A DNA stretch of 64,000 nucleotides. Source: Shewanella marinintestina. Lineage in GTDB: Bacteria > Pseudomonadota > Gammaproteobacteria > Enterobacterales > Shewanellaceae. This document shows, piece after piece, positions 58,823-64,000 of the stretch; the stretch's first letter is position 1; every line of letters begins with the position of its first letter. The stretch lies in the NCBI RefSeq assembly GCF_023283845.1, contig NZ_JAKILC010000003.1, positions 272,779 to 336,778 of the forward strand. The letters are read 5' to 3'. The notes under the pieces are model-generated. The model was not told where the DNA came from. It saw only the letters and a list, made by a program, of their open reading frames with translations, and ran no database searches. Made by a program: the position numbers and the translations under genes.

Positions 58823-59800
58823 TCAAAGAACTGGCGTCACCCTAACTATCTCGTCAACAATATCTTGAGCACTTTTTCCATCGGCAACAGCAGAATAAGA
58901 CAATGCAATTCGATGACTCAAAACTTGCGACACAACGGCACGCACATCGTCAGGATCAACGTAATCCCTCCCCTCTAAAACTGCATGAGCTCTAGAGGCT
59001 TTATCGAGTGCGATAGATGCTCTTGGGCTTGCACCAATCTTGATATATTTTTGAAGGTTGCTATCGGGATAACGCTGCGGTTTTCTTGTTGTCATTACTA
59101 GGGAAACAATATATTTTTCAATGCTCTCAGACGTAAAAACATCATGTACTTTTTCTCTAGCTGCTTTAATTAAAGCTTCCGCATCATCAATAGCAATATT
59201 ATCTTGTGCGTTAGTCGCTTCTTGACCTCTCGTTAAACGAATAATCTCAAGTTCAATATCATCATCAGGATAATCAATCACTATCTTAAATAGAAATCTA
59301 TCCATTTGCGCTTCAGGCAACGGATAGGTCCCCTCTTGCTCAACAGGGTTTTGGGTTGCTAAAACGAGAAACACTTCTTCCATCGTGTGGGTAGTATTGC
59401 CAACCGTTACCTGCCGTTCCTCCATCGACTCTAAAAGTGCAGACTGTACTTTAGGAGGAGCACGATTTATCTCGTCAGCCAATAAGATATGGTTAAATAC
59501 AGGACCAGGATTAAAGTCAATTTGCTTGTCATTAGTAGTTGAAAGTGCTTCATAACCAATCACATCAGAGGGAAGCAGGTCTGGGGTAAACTGCACCCGA
59601 CCTTGGGATAAATGTAATAAATCAGCTAATGTTTTTACCGAGCGTGTCTTCGCTGTTCCAGGCAAGCCCTCTAACAAAACATGGCCGTTGGCAAGTAAAG
59701 CTAAAATGAGGCCTTTCACCACGTGCTGTTGCCCCAATACTTGTTGTGCTAATGCCGATTGTAAGTCTGTCAGTTGCCCATGAATTATTTGGTTATCCAC
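58823..59800 (-). CDS. MoxR family AAA+ ATPase
   Basis: 325 residues from the GTG at 59800, which follows GGAAGGGG; the frame is open up to 59893 but that extension reads through a palindrome and a terminator and is unlikely to be translated. It has Walker A GLPGTAKT (45-52), Walker B and sensor context HILLADEINRAPPK (104-117), and ATQNPVEQEGTYPLPEAQMDRF. MoxR ATPases are thought to act as chaperones with vWA proteins. It heads the MoxR-DUF58-DUF4381-BatA-BatB-BatD operon, linked to oxygen, stress and envelope tolerance. Confidence 0.9.
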   Translation of the reverse strand: MDNQIIHGQLTDLQSALAQQVLGQQHVVKGLILALLANGHVLLEGLPGTAKTRSVKTLADLLHLSQGRVQFTPDLLPSDVIGYEALSTTNDKQIDFNPGPVFNHILLADEINRAPPKVQSALLESMEERQVTVGNTTHTMEEVFLVLATQNPVEQEGTYPLPEAQMDRFLFKIVIDYPDDDIELEIIRLTRGQEATNAQDNIAIDDAEALIKAAREKVHDVFTSESIEKYIVSLVMTTRKPQRYPDSNLQKYIKIGASPRASIALDKASRAHAVLEGRDYVDPDDVRAVVSQVLSHRIALSYSAVADGKSAQDIVDEIVRVTPVL

Positions 59801-59837
59801 ACCATCCCCTTCCGTAGAAATACATTCCTTGATTAAC

Positions 59838-59883
59838 TTTCTATTTTTAAAGCAAACGTATACATTTGCTTTAAAAATAGAAA
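59838..59883. repeat. 46-bp near-perfect palindrome upstream of moxR
   Basis: The 19-base arms TTTCTATTTTTAAAGCAAA and its exact complement are separated by 8 bases whose centre GTATAC is itself palindromic; only one base pair (59857/59864) fails to match. The centre is about 60 bases before the moxR GTG. The right arm overlaps the T-run of the arylsulfatase terminator. It could be an operator, a cruciform site or an attenuator. Confidence 0.75.
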
Positions 59884-59900
59884 AAGGGCGCAAGCGCCCT
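59881..59900 (-). terminator. Arylsulfatase gene terminator
   Basis: AGGGCGC, 2-base loop, GCGCCCT, followed on the minus strand by TTTTTCTATTTTT. It lies 15 bases after the arylsulfatase stop. Confidence 0.8.
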
Positions 59901-59914
59901 CTTAACTAATATCA

Positions 59915-61465
59915 TTACTTGCTTGGTGGAGTCTGTAACTTCTCCATCACCTGATCTAAGCTAAAACTCGCTGCTTTTTGACTAGGCGGATACTCTTTAA
60001 AGGTTTCTAAGAACTTACCTACATAAGCTTGAGCTGGAACTAACATAAAGGCGCGATCTAACATCCAATCCCAATAGGTATTAGAAGTAATGTCCGCATT
60101 TTCATAAGGGTCCATACGCAAATTATAAATTTTAGGTAAACGCAGTACGGTAAATGGATTAGCCCATAGCAACAGGGTTCCCTCAACACGCTGCTCCATA
60201 AACACTAACTTCCAATCTTTAAAGCGTAGTGCCGCAAGATCACCATCATCAGTAAAGTAAAAGATCTCTTCCCTTGGAGGAGTCATATCTTTACCTGTTA
60301 AATAAGGCAGGAAGTTATAACCATCTAAGTGATTCTTAAATGTTTTCCCATCTGCTTTATGGCCTTTAAGTAGCTTATCTTTAACCTTGCTATCACCGGC
60401 TGCGGCCGCAAATGTTGGCAACCAGTCCATATGATGCATGATGTCATTAGAGACACTACCTTCTGCGATCTTTCCTGGCCAGCGAACCATTGCAGGGACA
60501 CGGTACGCACCTTCCCAGTTAGTATTTTTCTCACCTCTAAATGGCGTTGTACCCGCATCAGGCCATGTGTTCATATGCGGACCATTATCAGTTGAGTAAA
60601 ATACAATCGTGTTATCTTTAATGCCCATTTTATCTACTGCAGCTAATAACTGACCAACATGATTATCATGCTCAATCATACCGTCTGCATAGTTGCTTAA
60701 CCCACTTGAACCTTGTAATTCTGGTTTAACGTGCGTTCTAAAGTGCATACGAGTACCACTCCACCACACAAAGAAAGGCTTTTCAGCTTTGACTTTGCGC
60801 TCCATAAAGTCGATGGCAGCGGCGACAGTCTCATCATCAACGGTTTCCATACGCTTTTTGGTCAATGGTCCCGTATCTTCAATTTTGCCGTCAGCAGATG
60901 ACTTAATCACTCCACGGGGGCCAAATTTTTTACGAAACTCAGGATCTTTCGGGTAGTCGATATTTTCCGGCTCTTCTTCCGCATTTAAGTGGTACAAATT
61001 ACCAAAAAACTCATCAAACCCGTGATTTGTTGGTAAGAATTTATCCTGATCGCCAAGATGGTTTTTACCAAATTGGCCTGTGGCATAACCCATTGGCTTT
61101 AAAATTTCGGCAATTGTGGCATCAGTAGCTTGTAAACCAATATCAGCACCGGGCATACCCACTTTAGATAGACCGGTTCTAAATACACTTTGACCGGTAA
61201 TAAAGGTCGAACGACCTGCGGTACAAGATTGCTCACCATAGTAATCGGTAAACATCATGCCTTCATTGGCAATACTGTCAATATTTGGGGTTTTATAACC
61301 CATCATGCCAAAGGTATAAGCACTGATATTTGATTGACCGATGTCATCACCCCAGATCACCAAAATATTAGGCTTATCTGCGGCAATAGCGGAACAAGAA
61401 AGAAAACTAGCAGCAAGGGATATTGCTGTTAACTTCTTTTTAAGATGGTTTTGAAAAAACGCCAT
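59915..61465 (-). CDS. Arylsulfatase, Cys-type, exported
   Basis: 516 residues with a signal peptide ending near residue 29. It belongs to the alkaline phosphatase superfamily, formylglycine-dependent sulfatase branch. The activation motif is CTAGR, with Cys81 to be converted to formylglycine and Arg85. Metal ligands Asp40 and Asp41 are in WGDDIG, and a later metal site is YSTDNGPHM. It should hydrolyse sulfate esters in the periplasm. A formylglycine-generating enzyme or anaerobic maturase is not in this window. Its 3' end runs into the moxR promoter region on the same strand. Confidence 0.9.
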   Translation of the reverse strand: MAFFQNHLKKKLTAISLAASFLSCSAIAADKPNILVIWGDDIGQSNISAYTFGMMGYKTPNIDSIANEGMMFTDYYGEQSCTAGRSTFITGQSVFRTGLSKVGMPGADIGLQATDATIAEILKPMGYATGQFGKNHLGDQDKFLPTNHGFDEFFGNLYHLNAEEEPENIDYPKDPEFRKKFGPRGVIKSSADGKIEDTGPLTKKRMETVDDETVAAAIDFMERKVKAEKPFFVWWSGTRMHFRTHVKPELQGSSGLSNYADGMIEHDNHVGQLLAAVDKMGIKDNTIVFYSTDNGPHMNTWPDAGTTPFRGEKNTNWEGAYRVPAMVRWPGKIAEGSVSNDIMHHMDWLPTFAAAAGDSKVKDKLLKGHKADGKTFKNHLDGYNFLPYLTGKDMTPPREEIFYFTDDGDLAALRFKDWKLVFMEQRVEGTLLLWANPFTVLRLPKIYNLRMDPYENADITSNTYWDWMLDRAFMLVPAQAYVGKFLETFKEYPPSQKAASFSLDQVMEKLQTPPSK

Positions 61466-61772
61466 ATAAGATCTCCATTCTTTAAAACAAATTTGTTGAA
61501 AACAAACCTGTGTTCACCCTGCGCAAAAGCGACTTCCAGAGTAATTACGACACAACATAAAAAATATTGGTTACACCAACCTACACGAGTACAAATAGTA
61601 ATCAACCTAAATTACAATTGAATTAAGTGATTGAAAAATAGTCTTAACTAGAACCAGTATAGAAAAAAATTTTAAAATAGGAGAAATTTACGAGGTTATT
61701 AAATTGAATTTTTATATAAAGTGCATAAACAAAAGCAGGAACTATTGAATTCGATACGCTAAACAACAGATA
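61466..61772. other. AT-rich gap upstream of the arylsulfatase gene
   Basis: About 300 AT-rich bases that must include the arylsulfatase promoter (minus strand). No operator, repeat or RNA gene was recognised before the tRNA terminator. Confidence 0.45.
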
Positions 61773-61773
61773 C

Positions 61774-61805
61774 AAAAAAACCGCAACTAAGTGCGGTTTT
61801 TTTGT
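61774..61805 (-). terminator. Distal terminator of the tRNA cluster
   Basis: AAAAAACCGCA/TGCGGTTTTTT with a 6-base loop, just past the last tRNA-Ser gene. Confidence 0.9.
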
Positions 61806-61814
61806 ATGTAATGA

Positions 61815-61906
61815 TGGCGGAGAAGGAGGGATTCGAACCCTCGATGGGAGTTAAAGCCCATACTCCCTTAGCAGGGGAGCGCCTTCGGCCACTCGGCCAC
61901 CTCTCC
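61815..61906 (-). tRNA. tRNA-Ser (GCU)
   Basis: 92 bases with encoded CCA. Acceptor GGAGAGG pairs with CTTCTCC (one G-T), the long variable arm is typical of serine, and the anticodon loop CTGCTAA gives GCU. Identical in sequence to the copies at 62181 and 62798. Confidence 0.97.
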
Positions 61907-61915
61907 GTCAATTCA

Positions 61916-61992
61916 TGGTGCGCGTGGGAGGATTCGAACCTCCGACCGCCTGGTTCGTAGCCAGGTACTCTATCCAGCTGAGCTACACGCGC
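61916..61992 (-). tRNA. tRNA-Arg (ACG), GCGCGTG acceptor type
   Basis: 77 bases with encoded CCA, acceptor GCGCGTG/CACGCGC, anticodon loop CTACGAA (ACG, read as ICG). The same acceptor variant occurs at 62282-62358 only. Confidence 0.97.
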
Positions 61993-62025
61993 AAAATCGG
62001 TACTACTTAAATCAATTGTTTTATA

Positions 62026-62102
62026 TGGTGCGGATGGGAGGATTCGAACCTCCGACCGCCTGGTTCGTAGCCAGGTACTCTATCCAGCTGAGCTACATCC
62101 GC
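62026..62102 (-). tRNA. tRNA-Arg (ACG), GCGGATG acceptor type
   Basis: 77 bases with encoded CCA, acceptor GCGGATG/CATCCGC, anticodon ACG. One of five genes of this acceptor type in the cluster. It is the first gene downstream of the internal terminator. Confidence 0.97.
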
Positions 62103-62140
62103 TCATATAAAACTTAAAACATCACAATCATTCTGAGGAC

Positions 62141-62170
62141 AAAAAACCGCAACCAAGTTGCGGTTTTTTG
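62141..62170 (-). terminator. Terminator embedded inside the tRNA cluster
   Basis: AAAAAACCGCAAC, loop CAA, GTTGCGGTTTTTT: a perfect 13-pair stem. It is nearly the same as the distal terminator at 61774-61805 and sits between tRNA-Ser (62181) and tRNA-Arg (62026), so three tRNA genes lie beyond it. Confidence 0.9.
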
Positions 62171-62180
62171 CTTCAAATGA

Positions 62181-62272
62181 TGGCGGAGAAGGAGGGATTC
62201 GAACCCTCGATGGGAGTTAAAGCCCATACTCCCTTAGCAGGGGAGCGCCTTCGGCCACTCGGCCACCTCTCC
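62181..62272 (-). tRNA. tRNA-Ser (GCU)
   Basis: 92 bases with encoded CCA, same sequence as the gene at 61815-61906; it lies exactly 366 bases from that gene as part of a duplicated block. Confidence 0.97.
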
Positions 62273-62281
62273 GTCAATTCA

Positions 62282-62358
62282 TGGTGCGCGTGGGAGGATT
62301 CGAACCTCCGACCGCCTGGTTCGTAGCCAGGTACTCTATCCAGCTGAGCTACACGCGC
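62282..62358 (-). tRNA. tRNA-Arg (ACG), GCGCGTG acceptor type
   Basis: 77 bases with encoded CCA; duplicate of the gene at 61916-61992, also at a 366-base offset. Confidence 0.97.
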
Positions 62359-62375
62359 AAAATCGTTATTTCATA

Positions 62376-62452
62376 TGGTGCGGATGGGAGGATTCGAACC
62401 TCCGACCGCCTGGTTCGTAGCCAGGTACTCTATCCAGCTGAGCTACATCCGC
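62376..62452 (-). tRNA. tRNA-Arg (ACG), GCGGATG acceptor type
   Basis: 77 bases with encoded CCA, anticodon ACG. Confidence 0.97.
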
Positions 62453-62483
62453 TCATATAAAATTTTAAATTCTTTTCATTCTA

Positions 62484-62560
62484 TGGTGCGGATGGGAGGA
62501 TTCGAACCTCCGACCGCCTGGTTCGTAGCCAGGTACTCTATCCAGCTGAGCTACATCCGC
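62484..62560 (-). tRNA. tRNA-Arg (ACG), GCGGATG acceptor type
   Basis: 77 bases with encoded CCA, anticodon ACG. Confidence 0.97.
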
Positions 62561-62592
62561 ATATAGAACGTTTACTGCTATAAATGATTTAA

Positions 62593-62669
62593 TGGTGCGG
62601 ATGGGAGGATTCGAACCTCCGACCGCCTGGTTCGTAGCCAGGTACTCTATCCAGCTGAGCTACATCCGC
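62593..62669 (-). tRNA. tRNA-Arg (ACG), GCGGATG acceptor type
   Basis: 77 bases with encoded CCA, anticodon ACG. Confidence 0.97.
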
Positions 62670-62699
62670 TCACTAAAACATTTATCACGACAATAGAAA

Positions 62700-62776
62700 T
62701 GGTGCGGATGGGAGGATTCGAACCTCCGACCGCCTGGTTCGTAGCCAGGTACTCTATCCAGCTGAGCTACATCCGC
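62700..62776 (-). tRNA. tRNA-Arg (ACG), GCGGATG acceptor type
   Basis: 77 bases with encoded CCA, anticodon ACG. Second gene in the transcription order. Confidence 0.97.
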
Positions 62777-62797
62777 ATCGTTGTCTATTGTAAGAAA

Positions 62798-62889
62798 TGG
62801 CGGAGAAGGAGGGATTCGAACCCTCGATGGGAGTTAAAGCCCATACTCCCTTAGCAGGGGAGCGCCTTCGGCCACTCGGCCACCTCTCC
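62798..62889 (-). tRNA. tRNA-Ser (GCU), first gene of the cluster
   Basis: 92 bases with encoded CCA, same as the other two serine genes. It is the promoter-proximal gene and corresponds in position to serV of E. coli, between csrA and the arginine tRNA genes. Confidence 0.97.
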
Positions 62890-62903
62890 GTTTCTTGGCG
62901 CAC

Positions 62904-62931
62904 ATATTACTGTCTGCCGAAAATAAGTCAA
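62904..62931 (-). promoter_or_regulatory. Sigma-70 promoter of the tRNA cluster
   Basis: On the minus strand: TTGACT (62926-62931), a 16-base spacer and TAATAT (62904-62909), followed by the GC-rich discriminator GTGCGCC seen in stringently controlled stable-RNA promoters. The rest of the gap up to the csrA fragments (62932-63362) shows nothing I recognise. Confidence 0.8.
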
Positions 62932-63362
62932 ACCCTTTTTAAGAAACCATTTCCGTTTGAGGTGTTTTTAAGCATCTTGATGCTATAACAATCTAACTCC
63001 CCTTAAAAGTTGGCTTTTATAGGTGATTAAACTCAATTTCAATTATCTAAACTGAATAAAACTCGTTACGGAGCCGCTTTTATAAATCTAAAATTTTTAC
63101 TAAAAAGCGTGTGGTAAACAAATTTGTCTCCATTAAAGCTCTTCTTAACGCTACAGCCTCAACTGAAACTATCAATTATTAGCTCTAGTAAAGCAGAAAC
63201 ATTTTTATAAAAAGCCAAACACTCCCCTAACTAAAGGAGTTAGCTTGCCAAATAAAGACCTTTACCACTCAAGCAAAAAAGCCCTTCCTAATTTATGAGT
63301 ACAAAGATTTAAAATCGCGACAAAATAGACGATATAAAAACTCGTCGGTCTATAATAAGTAC

Positions 63363-63440
63363 TCATGTGCGATAAACGCTGCCGTCGTCGATTGACGTGG
63401 CTGACTTTTCAGACTGAATGCGCTGGTAAATATCTTCACG
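63363..63440 (-). pseudogene. csrA 3'-end fragment, most degraded copy
   Basis: On the minus strand it reads REDIYQRIQSEKSATSIDDG and then diverges (SVYRT, stop). The start matches the C-terminus of CsrA, whose E. coli form has HREEIYQRIQAEKS. It is preceded by an in-frame TAA, so it cannot be translated as CsrA. It carries more substitutions than the other copies and is the last in transcription order. Confidence 0.8.
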
Positions 63441-63510
63441 TTAGGTTCATTACGTAGAAGAGACTTCTGCTATTCGTTTATCCAATCAACTAAAGCAGAG
63501 TTAAGCTAAT

Positions 63511-63539
63511 AAAAAAGCCAGTTGCTTAACAACTGGCTT
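63511..63539 (-). terminator. csrA-type terminator, copy 1
   Basis: AAGCCAGTTG/CAACTGGCTT with loop CTTAA and a minus-strand T-run. Confidence 0.9.
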
Positions 63540-63568
63540 CTAAAATTCTTAAATCATTCTAATACAGA

Positions 63569-63637
63569 TCAGAATTTGCCGTCGTCGATTGGCGTGCCTG
63601 ACTTTTCAGACTGAATGCACTGGTAAATCTCTTCACG
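63569..63637 (-). pseudogene. csrA 3'-end fragment
   Basis: Encodes REEIYQCIQSEKS..IDDGKF and a stop on the minus strand, preceded directly by an in-frame TAA and without a start codon. It is a truncated duplicate of the CsrA C-terminus. Confidence 0.85.
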
Positions 63638-63707
63638 TTAGGTTCATTACGTAGAAGAGACTTCTGCTATTCGTTTATCCAATCAACTAAAACAGAGTTA
63701 AGCTAAT

Positions 63708-63736
63708 AAAAAAGCCAGTTGCTTAACAACTGGCTT
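63708..63736 (-). terminator. csrA-type terminator, copy 2
   Basis: Same stem-loop as at 63511, exactly 197 bases on. Confidence 0.9.
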
Positions 63737-63765
63737 CTAGAATTCTTAAATCATTCTGATACAGA

Positions 63766-63834
63766 TCAGAAGTTGCCGTCGTCGATTGGCGTGCCTGACT
63801 TTTCAGACTGAATGCGCTGGTAAATCTCTTCACG
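63766..63834 (-). pseudogene. csrA 3'-end fragment
   Basis: Encodes the CsrA C-terminal stretch REEIYQRIQSEKS continuing GTPIDDGNF and a stop on the minus strand, again preceded by an in-frame TAA. It has no start codon. Confidence 0.85.
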
Positions 63835-63904
63835 TTAGGTTCATTACGTAGAAGAGACTTCTGCTATTCGTTTATCCAATCAACTAAAGCAGAGTTAAGC
63901 TAAT

Positions 63905-63933
63905 AAAAAAGCCAGTTGCTTAACAACTGGCTT
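63905..63933 (-). terminator. csrA-type terminator, copy 3
   Basis: Same stem-loop, 394 bases from copy 1. This is the terminator nearest the csrA sequence that leaves the window. Confidence 0.9.
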
Positions 63934-63962
63934 CTAGAATTCTTAAATCATTCTGATACAGA

Positions 63963-64000
63963 TCAGAAGTTGCCGTCGTCGATTGGCGTGCCTGACTTTT
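63963..64000 (-). CDS. csrA: CsrA carbon storage regulator, C-terminal end (partial)
   Basis: The last 11 codons, KSGTPIDDGNF, and a stop are inside the window on the minus strand; the frame continues past the right edge. CsrA is a small RNA-binding post-transcriptional regulator. The position upstream of tRNA-Ser(GCU) and tRNA-Arg(ACG) genes is the same as in E. coli. This could be the true gene end or one more truncated repeat copy; the window ends too soon to tell. Confidence 0.6.
   Translation of the reverse strand, partial: KSGTPIDDGNF

Larger units (their letters stand above)
63381..64000 (-). repeat. 197-bp tandem repeat made of csrA 3' end plus terminator
   Basis: The word GCCGTCGTCGATTG recurs at 63381, 63578, 63775 and 63972, an exact 197-base period, and the array runs out of the window. 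Each unit holds, in minus-strand order, the last 22 codons of csrA, a complete intrinsic terminator and about 95 bases of spacer. Copies 2 to 4 differ at only a few bases. Confidence 0.95.

Noticed and set aside
59801..59893. Upstream ATG for the MoxR protein
   Set aside because: The extension translates a palindrome and terminator; the GTG at 59800 with GGAAGGGG is the better start.
62375..62566. Frame repeating MVRMGGFEPPTAWFVARY
   Set aside because: It is the reverse strand of two tRNA-Arg genes, a common false protein call.
61815..62889. CRISPR-like regular repeats
   Set aside because: The repeated units are tRNA genes of 77 and 92 bases that fold as cloverleafs, not CRISPR repeats.
63381..64000. 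CRISPR array or phage attachment site next to tRNA genes
   Set aside because: The 197-base period, the csrA coding content and the terminators explain the repeat; no integrase gene or spacer pattern is present.

Overview
The window looks like chromosome of a marine gammaproteobacterium of the Shewanella type. The evidence is a csrA 3' end next to a tRNA-Ser(GCU)/tRNA-Arg(ACG) cluster (the order also seen in E. coli as csrA-serV-argVYZQ), a pentaheme NrfA with NnrS, a Na+-pumping oxaloacetate decarboxylase operon, a DUF3649-PepSY-DUF3325 iron cassette, and a dedicated type I secretion operon for a very large RTX protein. The species is not identifiable by eye. No phage, plasmid, insertion sequence or CRISPR array was recognised.

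Layout. 1-4.9 kb: tail of an unknown gene, a PafA-like alkaline phosphatase, and a FadE-type acyl-CoA dehydrogenase with a FadR-like operator. 4.9-6.8 kb: an orphan gene with a possible HEPN motif (R-x5-H), lying between two hairpin-rich repeat-like elements; this is the most island-like segment. 6.8-10.7 kb: a minus-strand group of secreted SnoaL-like protein, AraC regulator and alkyl sulfatase. 11-17.1 kb: nitrite and NO handling (nrfA, nnrS), a KefF/KefC-like K+ efflux pair and a ribosome hibernation factor. 17.6-20 kb: a Fur-box-preceded iron uptake cassette. 20-24.5 kb: small stress and unknown proteins, then a DUF2955/HlyD efflux pair. 24.8-31 kb: a tricorn-like protease, an unknown membrane protein, an ECF sigma/anti-sigma pair and purE. 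31.4-39 kb: a GAF-GGDEF diguanylate cyclase, a decayed chemoreceptor, two lipoproteins, gshA and an M16 peptidase. 39.5-49.4 kb: a dicarboxylate symporter, a mini membrane protein and the RTX type I secretion operon. 49.6-52.8 kb: oadGAB. 53.3-61.5 kb: a complete MoxR-DUF58-DUF4381-BatA-BatB/C-BatD operon downstream of an arylsulfatase. 61.8-62.9 kb: ten tRNA genes. 63.4-64 kb: 197-bp tandem repeats carrying copies of the csrA 3' end.

Functional themes are sodium- and carbon-linked metabolism (oadGAB, dicarboxylate symporter, FadE), sulfate-ester and phosphate-ester scavenging (two sulfatases, alkaline phosphatase), anaerobic nitrogen respiration with nitrosative defence, envelope maintenance (Bat/MoxR, lytic transglycosylase, proteases), and cell-surface or extracellular matrix (RTX, diguanylate cyclase).

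The most unusual observations are: (1) the 3' end of csrA with its terminator repeated in tandem with a 197-bp period; (2) the tRNA cluster, expanded by a 366-bp duplication that leaves an intrinsic terminator inside the array; (3) a 1761-residue protein that is almost entirely beta-roll repeat; (4) a 46-bp near-perfect palindrome between the arylsulfatase and moxR; (5) the orphan HEPN-like gene between structured repeats. All family assignments are from reading motifs, not from database searches.
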